A stretch of DNA of 7,607 nt from an uncultured Planctomycetaceae bacterium (GCA_937860165.1 CALMBE010000575.1:1-7607); one strand, 5' to 3'; counted from the stretch's first letter, positions 1 to 5,999 are shown. Made by a program: numbers and translations. The notes: generated by a model not told the origin, from the sequence alone.

Positions 1-984
1 CCCTTTGGGGCCCACTTCATCGGAGGAATGCTCCGATGCCGAGTCCCATTGCCCATCGTCAAAGCCAGGGTCCTTCCAGCCAGCCGGGGCATCGAGAATC
101 GTTCCCGGCGGGTAGTGAGACAAGTGCTGGGTGCGGCCTCCTAGGGACTGCGTTTCACTCTGATCGGCGACGAACTGCTCGACCCCACTGCGAGTGGCCC
201 CTCGATGTCGGCGAATCAGCGCAATCGCCGATTGAATTTCCGCTACCACGCTCATGTTGCGGAGCAGTTTTTCGATCCGCTTGAGATTCTTGCGCACCGG
301 GTAATAGAGCGGCAATCCGCGTTTGACGTTCGCATCGACGTTCGCCTTGCGATGTTGGATTTCGGCGGCTTCGACGGGCTCGCCATCGATGTAATAGCCC
401 AAGACCGTTTCCACATCGTGCTGTTCACAGTGAATCCCGAAACTCGCCTGGGAAACATTGGCCAACTCGCGGGGCGTGGCCACTTGATCCGGCTCGACGA
501 ACCGGATCTGCATCGTCCCACGCGGGTCGACAAAATACCGCAGGAACACTTCCCCATCGCGGTCCAGCCGACGGACAATCTCTTGCTGCCGCGCATGCCA
601 GTGATTCACTCGCAGAAATTCGTCGATCACGGCTTGCACCTCGCGCTCGAGCTCCACAGAAGCGTGGGAACCTTTGCGAATGCTGGCCCGATACACGTGC
701 CCCGAACCCACCAGGTAGCTCACGCGATTCTCGATACCGTTGATCGCGAATTCATTGCTGGCCGACAATTGGCGACACTGATTGCGAATCTCGGCCAGTT
801 GTTGCAGGTCGGCATAAGGGACAGCCAGCCGCGGCCCACTCGCACCGTCCGAGGCGACGGCATTCCACCACGACCCAGCGTCGTCCAAATAGGCTTCGCG
901 GGGATCGACGAACAGATCCCACAACGCATCGCAAGCCTCCGAGAGCCGATTGTCGAGGCGGTTGGTGTGAATCGAATCTGACAT
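1..984 (-). CDS. Phage portal protein, lambda-type, 3' end beyond the left edge
   Basis: The portal forms the dodecameric ring at one capsid vertex through which TerL pumps DNA. The frame is open from an ATG at 984-982 to base 1, giving 328 residues with no stop. A Shine-Dalgarno AGGAG lies 7 nt upstream (992-996). Family-like features are the early segment ENRVSYLVGSGHVYR (85-99), the hydrophobic/acidic stretch EVFLRYFVDPRG followed by RFVEPDQV (145-168), the HRKANVDANVKRGLPLYYPV block (211-230), the helix KNLKRIEKLLRNMSVVAEIQ (232-251) and PPGTILDAPAG (292-302). Lambda-like portals are usually about 480-550 residues, so a third or more is missing. It follows TerL by 99 nt, the classical TerS-TerL-portal order. 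After residue 302 the sequence (WKDPGFDDGQW and onward) no longer looks like a portal, where I would expect an EFP-type segment. It may be divergent, an inserted sequence or an assembly junction. The identity is from recalled family patterns, not a search. Confidence 0.88.
   Translation of the reverse strand, partial: MSDSIHTNRLDNRLSEACDALWDLFVDPREAYLDDAGSWWNAVASDGASGPRLAVPYADLQQLAEIRNQCRQLSASNEFAINGIENRVSYLVGSGHVYRASIRKGSHASVELEREVQAVIDEFLRVNHWHARQQEIVRRLDRDGEVFLRYFVDPRGTMQIRFVEPDQVATPRELANVSQASFGIHCEQHDVETVLGYYIDGEPVEAAEIQHRKANVDANVKRGLPLYYPVRKNLKRIEKLLRNMSVVAEIQSAIALIRRHRGATRSGVEQFVADQSETQSLGGRTQHLSHYPPGTILDAPAGWKDPGFDDGQWDSASEHSSDEVGPKG
18..38. repeat. Short perfect palindrome inside the portal frame
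   Basis: CATCGGAG (18-25) and CTCCGATG (31-38) form a perfect 8-bp stem around a 5-nt loop. It lies in the odd C-terminal tail of the portal frame, encoding roughly ASEHSSDE. It may be chance, or part of a repeat that has entered the gene. Confidence 0.5.
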
Positions 985-1024
985 TTTGAATCTCCTAGGT
1001 TTGAGGTTGAATCGTCTCTGAGGC

Positions 1025-1079
1025 GAGCCGTCAGCGTGAGCGATTTTGGCGAGCCGAATTTATGGGACGCTTACGGCTC
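1025..1079. repeat. Inverted repeat in the TerL-portal gap
   Basis: GAGCCGTCAGCGT (1025-1037) and ACGCTTACGGCTC (1067-1079) are inverted arms of 13 bp with one mismatch and a 29-nt loop. They fill most of the 99-nt gap between the TerL stop and the portal start. A third arm, GCTTACGGCTCGCC, occurs near 3380 after the ABC-GNAT gene, so this is a dispersed repeat rather than a one-off hairpin. It could attenuate transcription into the portal gene, but there is no T-run of a simple terminator. Confidence 0.65.
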
Positions 1080-1083
1080 CCCT

Positions 1084-2688
1084 TTAGTTTCCCACGCGGA
1101 GGCGGTTTCCCAGGCCGTCGTTGCGACGGTTGCCGTGGTGTAGTTCCTCGGCCAAACGCAACGCCATTTCGAGCGCGTCGGGCCCGTCGTCGTGCGAACC
1201 CAAGGGAAAGTCGCGGAGTTGGTCCACCAGCAATTCCGTCGAGGGGCTGGTCTTCATAAAACGCACACGCCGCTGCGCCAAATAGGGCCCCAAACGCCGG
1301 ATACGAATTTGTTTGCTCGAATGATTCTCTAATTTATAGGTTCGACACCCTGATACTCCCCTCCGATTGAATTCGCTGATGAATTGATCCGCCAGGAGCT
1401 CTTGGAACTGATTGCTTTCAACACCGAGCGCCTCGACTTGATGCTGCAGGCACAGCGCGACCCCGTCGCTCACGATCTGTGGCGTGGGCCGCCGCGCCAA
1501 GTCGGCCTCGACGTACAAGATTCCCTGGTGGTCGATCCCCAAGACCACAAAGGCCGAGTAATCGCCGTGGCGCGCATCGCGTCCCTTGCTCGGATCGAGG
1601 GCAATCACCTTCCGCAACATTTTTTGGGGCCACACGCGAAACCAGGCGTGATCTCCAAAGTAATCTTCTGGCCATTCACAGCGGGTGGGGTCGATGGGCG
1701 AGCTTTGCTTTTCGCGCTCGAAAGTGGCGGTCCCCTCCTCGACCCGCATCCGCATCAGCAAGTAAAGGTCTTCCGCCGCGGGCCACAGCAGCTCGGCTCC
1801 TTTTTCCATCTGGGGCCGATGTCGCGCAAAAAAGGAATCCGCCTCAGCGCGAGCATGGGGATTCTCGAGGTCACTGTAAAGCGTTTCCCATTTGCGCCAG
1901 AGATCCCTGTGAATCGGCCACGATTCGATCGCCTGAAACTTGCGCGAGATCCAACCCGGTGTCTGGTGCAATTGCATCGCCAGGGCATCGCGGTGCAAGG
2001 CGGTTGCCAGGTTGATGATGTTCGTGTCTTTATCCCCCGCCTTGAGGAGCGTGCCGTGAAACCAATTGCGGCTCGTTTCGCGGAGTCCGGCAGATCGCAT
2101 GTGGCCATCATTCTGCAAGTCGTCGCACACGATGAGCGTTGGTCGGTTCTCGCCCTTACGTCGACCTCGCACTTGCTGACCGGTCCCAAAAGATTCGATC
2201 GCGGTGCCATTGGCGAGCTCAATACTCGTGGCCTGCCAGCGATTGCCGCTGCCGCGGAGGTGCGGATAATCCGCCGCCAGCAGGGCATTCTCCTTCAGCT
2301 CGGCCTTGATGTTGTCGAGATGCGTTTGGGCTTGGTCCTTGGTGTCGGAGACAACCCAGATATAAGGTTCCCAGCCTTCAACAGCGGCCCGCAGGACATA
2401 GGCCAGTGTTCCGATGGTCGATTTCGCGCCACCGCGTGGTCCGATCACATTGATGTGTGTTCCCCGCTCGATGTGGAGCGGGTCCAGTTTCTCTCCCAAC
2501 CACAAGTGCATTTTCGAGGGTGCTTTGCTGAAGTGATTGGGCAAGTAATGACGGGCCCAGGCCAACAGGCTCAATTCCGTGTTTGTTCGGGCTGGTTGCG
2601 ACTTCCACCAACACTTGCGGGTCAAATACCGAATCATGCGCTGGACCCAGTCGCGCATCATGTGTTTGTCTTGCCGTGGGTCGATCAT
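1084..2688 (-). CDS. Terminase large subunit (packaging ATPase/nuclease)
   Basis: TerL cuts concatemeric phage DNA and drives it into the prohead through the portal. The protein is 534 residues, normal for the family. The N-terminal ATPase has Walker A GPRGGAKST (83-91), Walker B TLIVCDDLQND (184-194, with the acidic pair D189-D190) and a coupling motif INLATALH (225-232). The C-terminal RNase H-like nuclease has its three acidic clusters: ALDPSKG (363-369, D365), GVESNQFQE (422-430, E424) and HDDGPDALE (499-507, D500/D501/D504). All catalytic elements appear present, so the enzyme should be functional. The start at 2688 is supported by AGGAG 7 nt upstream (2696-2700) and by the ATGA overlap with the TerS-like stop, which indicates translational coupling. 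The two downstream ATGs (residues 10 and 11) are less likely starts. Which packaging class (cos or pac) it belongs to cannot be told from sequence alone. Confidence 0.96.
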   Translation of the reverse strand: MIDPRQDKHMMRDWVQRMIRYLTRKCWWKSQPARTNTELSLLAWARHYLPNHFSKAPSKMHLWLGEKLDPLHIERGTHINVIGPRGGAKSTIGTLAYVLRAAVEGWEPYIWVVSDTKDQAQTHLDNIKAELKENALLAADYPHLRGSGNRWQATSIELANGTAIESFGTGQQVRGRRKGENRPTLIVCDDLQNDGHMRSAGLRETSRNWFHGTLLKAGDKDTNIINLATALHRDALAMQLHQTPGWISRKFQAIESWPIHRDLWRKWETLYSDLENPHARAEADSFFARHRPQMEKGAELLWPAAEDLYLLMRMRVEEGTATFEREKQSSPIDPTRCEWPEDYFGDHAWFRVWPQKMLRKVIALDPSKGRDARHGDYSAFVVLGIDHQGILYVEADLARRPTPQIVSDGVALCLQHQVEALGVESNQFQELLADQFISEFNRRGVSGCRTYKLENHSSKQIRIRRLGPYLAQRRVRFMKTSPSTELLVDQLRDFPLGSHDDGPDALEMALRLAEELHHGNRRNDGLGNRLRVGN

Positions 2689-3197
2689 CGTGGCTCTCCT
2701 GGCTCGTGGGAATCAGCAGCATCCTCGGCGGCTGACAATTGCGCACTCACTTCCGCAACTCCTTCACCACCGATCCCGTCGATGATTTCCGCAAATCGAG
2801 TCAGCAATCGTTGTTGATCTTGGAAGTGTGTGACTTCCTCGGCAATCGTTTGCGACAATTTGTCAATCAAGCGGTGTATCTGTCGCGTGGTCAGTGTCCC
2901 GGGGGCCCGCTGCGCGAAACGTTCCGGGGCATGCCGTTCGAGCCACCACACCGACACCCGCCAATTCTTGGGGTCCTTGGCCGCTTCGTGCAGGTTCCGC
3001 ATGTGATTGAATTCCGCGGTCGCCTCGGCCCGCAACAGTCGCGAGTCGAATGCCGGATCGACCTCCCGAGTGGTGTGAACTTGATCCAGCGCGATCCCCA
3101 GAAACTTTCCAGCCGTCTCGGAATCGCAGCCGATCCCCAACATTGCCGCGAACTCGCGCTGTTGTTCTTCCGTGACCGGTTTGATATCCATCGCCAT
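2685..3197 (-). CDS. Terminase small subunit-like DNA-binding protein
   Basis: This 170-residue protein is probably TerS, which recognises phage DNA and loads TerL. Residues about 24-48 can form a helix-turn-helix (CDSETAGKFLGIALDQVHTT region). It is followed by RLLRAEATAEFNHMRNLHEA (53-72) and NWRVSVWWLERHAPERFAQR (78-97), a pattern seen in phage TerS/HTH proteins where a helical block ends in W.LER..PERF. Residues 103-140 look like a helical oligomerisation region, and the C-terminus is acidic and low in complexity. Its stop overlaps the TerL start (ATGA). I placed the start at 3197 (MAMDIKPVTE), with GAGG 5 nt upstream. The frame is open 26 codons further, to 3275, but that extension (HEFLNTDHRLLTTDDT) is translated intergenic repeat. 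The sequence match is by pattern and position, so the TerS role is likely but not proven. Confidence 0.78.
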   Translation of the reverse strand: MAMDIKPVTEEQQREFAAMLGIGCDSETAGKFLGIALDQVHTTREVDPAFDSRLLRAEATAEFNHMRNLHEAAKDPKNWRVSVWWLERHAPERFAQRAPGTLTTRQIHRLIDKLSQTIAEEVTHFQDQQRLLTRFAEIIDGIGGEGVAEVSAQLSAAEDAADSHEPGEPR

Positions 3198-3202
3198 GCT
3201 GG

Positions 3203-3206
3203 CCTC
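3203..3206 (-). promoter_or_regulatory. Ribosome binding site deciding the TerS-like start
   Basis: GAGG on the minus strand, 5 nt before the ATG at 3197. It favours this start over the in-frame one at 3275, which lies beyond a repeat tract. Confidence 0.55.
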
Positions 3207-3221
3207 GCGTTGCGAACTTGG

Positions 3222-3256
3222 TGTGTCGTCCGTGGTCAGTAGTCTGTGGTCGGTAT
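3222..3256. repeat. GTGGTCAGTAGTC-type simple repeat tract
   Basis: The plus strand reads as near-iterations of GTGGTCAGTAGTCTGTGGTC. The same kind of tract recurs at 6703-6778. It lies just upstream of the TerS-like gene and abuts the REP-like element that follows. Read on the minus strand it encodes the spurious DHRLLTTDD extension. Confidence 0.7.
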
Positions 3257-3315
3257 TGAGGAATTCGTGTGCCACTGGCTATGCCAGTGGCACCCAAGAA
3301 TGGATCATTCGACAC
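3248..3315. repeat. REP-like element, single-palindrome form
   Basis: The core is a perfect 11-bp stem, GTGCCACTGGC (3269-3279) and GCCAGTGGCAC (3283-3293), with the 3-nt loop TAT. The left flank (GGTCGG.ATTGAG..ATTCG) and right flank (CCAAG.A.GGATCATTCG.CACC) closely match those of the longer element at 4578-4703. It lies between the ABC-GNAT gene and the TerS-like gene. The 3276-3399 part of this gap holds no gene. Confidence 0.85.
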
Positions 3316-3356
3316 CACAATTCCTACTTTTCTCCTTCCGCCCTCCGGGCGAGGGC

Positions 3357-3376
3357 ACCACACCCACTTGTGTGGT
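3357..3376. repeat. Short hairpin downstream of the ABC-GNAT gene
   Basis: ACCACAC (3357-3363) and GTGTGGT (3370-3376) form a perfect 7-bp stem with a 6-nt loop, 24 nt past the ABC-GNAT stop. Just beyond is CCCTC...GAGGG (about 3341-3355), and before it a GCTTACGGCTCGCC arm (3378-3391). No T-run follows in the direction of transcription, so a factor-independent terminator is not supported. Confidence 0.45.
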
Positions 3377-3399
3377 CTGCTTACGGCTCGCCTTTTTTT

Positions 3400-4554
3400 C
3401 TATTCCGCCTTCCACACTTCCCCGAGGTATTCAAACGACACGACCGCTCTGCCGCTGGAACTGCGATAATTCTTAAAACGCTCGGTACCGCGGGGGCTGG
3501 CTCCGGTTTTCTTGACGTTCACCGCCTTCCAGAGTGGAGAGTGTTTGCAGTGGCGAATGAGTGCCGGATGGCTGCTGGTAACGTTGATTCGCTTCCCCTC
3601 GCTCCGCAGTTTGTCCGCCACCGCCACCACCACTTTCATACCGATGCCCATGCCTTGGTAATCCGGCAAGGTGACAATCCGCGTAAAGCGGCGATGGTTT
3701 TTCTTGGTCAACACGGGGAGTGTCGCACAGAAGGTCACCGGGTTGCCCTCCCAGAGCCCCAAAAAACACTGTGCTCCCGGTGCGAGTGAACCACTCAGAT
3801 AGTGATGTCGCTTAAACAATTCCCACGCAGCCATCCCGCAGCGATAGACTTCCACGTGGATCGGCGGACGCCTAAGACGCCTCCGCTGCAATTGCCCCGT
3901 GGCCATGTCCAAGACCCAGTCCGCTTCGAGCCATTCGGCAACGTCGTAGTGGCAAGTGACGGCAATGAATCGGCAGGGAATGTTTCCCCGCCGGATCCCC
4001 TTGGCAATCGCGGTCGAACAAGCCTTGGCCACATTGCGATCCACCACGCTGGTGAATTCGTCGAAAACAACAAGAGGTCGAGCGTCGAGAGTCAAGAGTC
4101 GAGAGCCACCATTGTCTGGCTCTGGACTCTCCGCTCTTGGCTCTCGACCAAGCGATAGCGCCCGCGCCAGATCGCATCGAAAGCGCTCGCCGGTGCTCAG
4201 CACTTGATACGGCTTGACCCAGGAGGGGGGCGAGCTGAAACCGACCGCCGTGAATAGCTCGATTACCTGACGCACCGGCAAGTTCTCGAAACAGTCGATG
4301 ACGGCCAGGTCCGCTGGCCAGGCCGATTCTCGGTAGAGTGTTTCGCCAAACAATTGGCTGGCGATCGTGCTCTTGCCGCTTCCCGAGGGGCCCACGATCA
4401 GACCCACCTCCCAAGGTTCTTCCAAGCTCGGCACCTCGACCTTGAACCGCTCGGTACACTTTTCACTGAGCGACACATCAAACATCCCGGCAATTTGCTG
4501 CACGCGAAAGGAATCGAACACGGGACAGGTAACTTGAATCTCGGTAATCGGCAT
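3400..4554 (-). CDS. Soluble ABC ATPase fused to a GNAT acyltransferase domain
   Basis: A 384-residue two-domain protein of COG2401 type (ABC ATPase plus predicted acetyltransferase). The ATPase has Walker A GPSGSGKST (55-63), an LSTGE signature (119-123, a variant of LSGGQ), Walker B LVVFDE (161-166), D-loop SVVDR (169-173) and switch histidine H202 in AVTCHYDVAEW. It has no membrane segments, so it is not a transporter. The C-terminal half carries HHYLSGSL (250-257), the acyl-CoA-binding motif LPDYQGMGIG (296-305) and a conserved-looking SSHPALI (327-333). The substrate is unknown. Mu Mom, a DNA-modifying enzyme, has a GNAT fold, so DNA modification is possible by analogy only. Residues 137-158 are an inserted palindromic element. 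I chose the ATG at 4554 because AGGAA sits 7 nt upstream; the frame extends to 4695 only through a REP-like repeat. It lies between the ParB-like and TerS-like genes. Confidence 0.88.
   Translation of the reverse strand: MPITEIQVTCPVFDSFRVQQIAGMFDVSLSEKCTERFKVEVPSLEEPWEVGLIVGPSGSGKSTIASQLFGETLYRESAWPADLAVIDCFENLPVRQVIELFTAVGFSSPPSWVKPYQVLSTGERFRCDLARALSLGREPRAESPEPDNGGSRLLTLDARPLVVFDEFTSVVDRNVAKACSTAIAKGIRRGNIPCRFIAVTCHYDVAEWLEADWVLDMATGQLQRRRLRRPPIHVEVYRCGMAAWELFKRHHYLSGSLAPGAQCFLGLWEGNPVTFCATLPVLTKKNHRRFTRIVTLPDYQGMGIGMKVVVAVADKLRSEGKRINVTSSHPALIRHCKHSPLWKAVNVKKTGASPRGTERFKNYRSSSGRAVVSFEYLGEVWKAE
4082..4147. repeat. In-frame palindromic insertion in the ABC ATPase gene
   Basis: Arms 4084-4107 and 4125-4148 are inverted copies of 24 nt that match at 20 positions, with a 17-nt loop. 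The direct repeat TCGA occurs at 4078-4081 and 4144-4147, exactly 66 nt apart. The 66 nt are 22 codons, falling between the LSTGE signature and Walker B. The signature-to-Walker B stretch is 48 residues here; removing 22 leaves 26, the same as in a typical ABC protein. This fits a mobile palindromic element that inserted with a 4-bp duplication and kept the frame. Confidence 0.75.
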
Positions 4555-4561
4555 GGCAAGG

Positions 4562-4566
4562 TTCCT
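4562..4566 (-). promoter_or_regulatory. Ribosome binding site deciding the ABC-GNAT start
   Basis: AGGAA on the minus strand, 7 nt before the ATG at 4554. This is the same spacing as for the portal, TerL, ParB-like and 6683 genes, and it places the start after the REP-like element rather than at 4695. Confidence 0.6.
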
Positions 4567-4577
4567 ATACACTACTC

Positions 4578-4703
4578 GGTCGGAATTGAGAGATTCGGGT
4601 GCCACTGGCTTTGCCAGTGTTCTCCCGATAAATCCTTGTTTAACAGTCCTAAGAGAAGACACTGGCAAAGCCAGTGGCACCCAAGTACGGATCATTCGTC
4701 ACC
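4578..4703. repeat. REP-like element, inverted doublet form
   Basis: Positions 4597-4620 and 4659-4682 are a perfect 24-bp inverted repeat separated by 38 nt. Each arm also contains its own small palindrome, CACTGGC around TTT or AAA. The outer flanks match those of the single-palindrome copy at 3248-3315. The arrangement resembles REP doublets (BIME/REPIN). It occupies most of the 222-nt gap between the ParB-like and ABC-GNAT genes, and the rest of that gap shows no gene. Confidence 0.85.
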
Positions 4704-4776
4704 GCGCGGGGTATAATGAGGCTCGCGTTGAGAAGCATATTGACGCCTCGAAACGCGCGCCTCGCAACTTTCTTTC

Positions 4777-5340
4777 TTACAATGTCAACACACGGCAGCG
4801 GAAGCCTTCGCCGCGCATTCGCTCAAACACTTCTTGTTGCTCCGCTTCGTCGGCACACTCGACGACGACTTGGTACGATTCCGGAATCACCGCCGCGGGG
4901 CGTTCGTCGGAGTTTGCAAAACTGTTCGTGGCCCCAGTGAGCTCTTCTTCGAGTTGGGCCAACATCTCAATTACGGAAGGGCTCTCGAAGTCGCTGTCTT
5001 CGATTAATGCGCGAAGCCGCTCGGTATCTGCTTCGGCCAGCGCAGCCAAGGGGTCGTGGGTCAACAAAATCTTGACCGCTTCGGCTTCGTCCACATCCAG
5101 CACCAACACGGGCACGATGGCATCGGGGGTTGTTTCGGCACGGAGATGCCCGTCGACGAGTTCCAACCGACCGTCGGGCAGCTCTCGGGCCAACAAGGCG
5201 TCCGCATACCCCACTTCAGCCAACACGCCGCGGAGCGCATCTTGCTGGGCCTTCGGATGGGTCCGCCAATTCCTGGGATTGGGGGCCAATTCGCTCGCCC
5301 GCACCCGTCGCAGTTCCTTGATCCGATCTCGAATATGCAT
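4777..5340 (-). CDS. ParB/sulfiredoxin-fold protein, phage type
   Basis: A 187-residue protein with an N-terminal ParB-like nuclease/sulfiredoxin domain. The ParB box I region is ASELAPNPRNWRTHPKAQ (15-32) and box II is LVDGHLRAET (61-70), with GHLR matching the nucleotide-binding GxxR patch of the family. The segment in between (GVLAEVGYADALLARELPDG) fits the usual hydrophobic core. There is no ParB-type central HTH, so it is not a chromosome-partition ParB. Such stand-alone domains are common in phage and mobile-element packaging regions, often near DNA methylases. The C-terminal tail SYQVVVECADEAEQQEVFER with CRVLTL at the end (155-187) looks like a separate small conserved module, whose role I do not know. 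The start at 5340 has GAGGAG ending 7 nt upstream. It precedes the ABC-GNAT gene and may act with it on DNA. Confidence 0.85.
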   Translation of the reverse strand: MHIRDRIKELRRVRASELAPNPRNWRTHPKAQQDALRGVLAEVGYADALLARELPDGRLELVDGHLRAETTPDAIVPVLVLDVDEAEAVKILLTHDPLAALAEADTERLRALIEDSDFESPSVIEMLAQLEEELTGATNSFANSDERPAAVIPESYQVVVECADEAEQQEVFERMRGEGFRCRVLTL

Positions 5341-5371
5341 GTCGTTGCTCCTCGGTTGTGATGGGCATTAG

Positions 5372-5525
5372 TTGCCCGCGAAACACGCGAATGTGCGCGA
5401 ATCGGAAGTTACAATGTTCTGTTTTGAAACTCTGAGGTGCGTGCTAAATAAAAATTGATTTGCCCAGTCACCAGAATTCCATTTCCATCCCTTAATTCGC
5501 GGATATTCGCGTGATTCGCGGGCAA
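5372..5525. repeat. Long imperfect inverted repeat upstream of the ParB-like gene
   Basis: Arms at 5372-5402 and 5495-5525 are 31 nt each and match at 28 positions when inverted. Both are built on the unit CGCGAAT. The 92-nt spacer is AT-rich (TGCTAAATAAAAATTGATTT near 5432-5461). It fills most of the 210-nt gap between the small membrane protein and the ParB-like gene. The spacer could hold a promoter, but I see no convincing -35/-10 pair. Confidence 0.8.
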
Positions 5526-5550
5526 TCCCCGAAATTCCTGAACAACTTTG

Positions 5551-5823
5551 TCATTTCACCACTTCGGCGAGCAGATCGCGCAGCTCTCGGATATCGCTCC
5601 GCAACTCGCGCCGCAGTTGTTGGTTCGAGAGTTCAATCGCCGTGAGCCGGGCCTTCACTTCGCCAATCTCGCGGGCAGAGGCATACCGGTCTCCGTCCGC
5701 GACCACTCCTTTTTCCGCCGGGGCGGTCGCTAGCGCCCACGAGGCGGCGGCCGCTCCGATCATCGCCGAGATCATCGTCGCGGCCGCTGGCCAATTCAGT
5801 TGAGCATTCATGTTGTTTGTCAT
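5551..5823 (-). CDS. Small membrane-anchored coiled-coil protein
   Basis: A 90-residue protein that I do not recognise by name. Residues about 9-33 (NWPAAATMISAMIGAAAASW and onward) form one alanine-rich transmembrane helix near the N-terminus. Residues about 46-90 are strongly helical and charged with a heptad-like pattern (IGEVKARLTAIELSNQQLRR, then IRELRDLLAEVV), typical of a coiled coil. Codon third positions are GC-rich, as in the neighbours. The start is uncertain: ATG at 5823 or 5811; no clear Shine-Dalgarno precedes either. A GTG at 5853 would extend into the CCGCGGAGCCAC repeat and is less likely. The architecture fits a phage accessory membrane protein such as a holin or spanin partner, but nothing specific supports lysis. 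Confidence 0.72.
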   Translation of the reverse strand: MTNNMNAQLNWPAAATMISAMIGAAAASWALATAPAEKGVVADGDRYASAREIGEVKARLTAIELSNQQLRRELRSDIRELRDLLAEVVK

Positions 5824-5831
5824 GGAATTAA

Positions 5832-5988
5832 ACCGCGGAGCCACAGAGGGCACGGAGAGGTAAGAGTTGTCGAGAAATTACTCCGGCTGTCATTCCCGCG
5901 CAGAGCCTGCCCCTCGCGGTGGCGGGGGCGGGAATGACGGAAATCTTTCCCAGCCACTAGCCACTCTTCTTCTCCGTGACTCCGCGGT
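5832..5988. repeat. CCGCGGAG inverted arms enclosing a hairpin
   Basis: ACCGCGGAGCCAC (5832-5844) and GTGACTCCGCGGT (5976-5988) are inverted arms of 13 bp with one mismatch. They sit at the two ends of the 176-nt gap between the gene at 6683-6000 and the small membrane protein. The gap holds no gene. Confidence 0.7.
5889..5938. repeat. GTCATTCCCGC hairpin element
   Basis: GTCATTCCCGC (5889-5899) and GCGGGAATGAC (5928-5938) are perfect inverted 11-mers with a 28-nt GC-rich loop that can itself pair in part (CCTGCCCC with GGCGGGG). Sequences of this kind are dispersed repeats in many bacteria. It lies inside the CCGCGGAG arms, so two repeat types are nested here. It could slow transcription downstream of the 6683-6000 gene. 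Confidence 0.75.
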
Positions 5989-5999
5989 AAAACGAGAGC

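Noticed and set aside
205..981. 258-codon open frame on the plus strand
   Set aside because: It lies antisense to the portal gene, which has a good ribosome binding site and family-like sequence.
1384..2817. 477-codon open frame on the plus strand
   Set aside because: It lies opposite TerL, whose motifs are unmistakable, and its translation shows no domain. It is a shadow of a GC-rich gene.
3357..3376. Factor-independent terminator after the ABC-GNAT gene
   Set aside because: The stem is only 7 bp and no T-run follows it in the direction of transcription; the nearby run of T on the plus strand precedes it on the minus strand as A residues.
4578..4703. CRISPR array or insertion-sequence ends
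   Set aside because: There are only two inverted arms, no regularly spaced direct repeats, and no transposase between them; a REP-type doublet explains the pattern.
4712..4717. TATAAT on the plus strand, possible -10 promoter element
   Set aside because: There is no recognisable -35 hexamer at the right distance, and no plus-strand gene follows.
5372..5525. tRNA or structured RNA gene
   Set aside because: The arms do not fold into a cloverleaf or a recognised riboswitch; the repeat units explain the symmetry.
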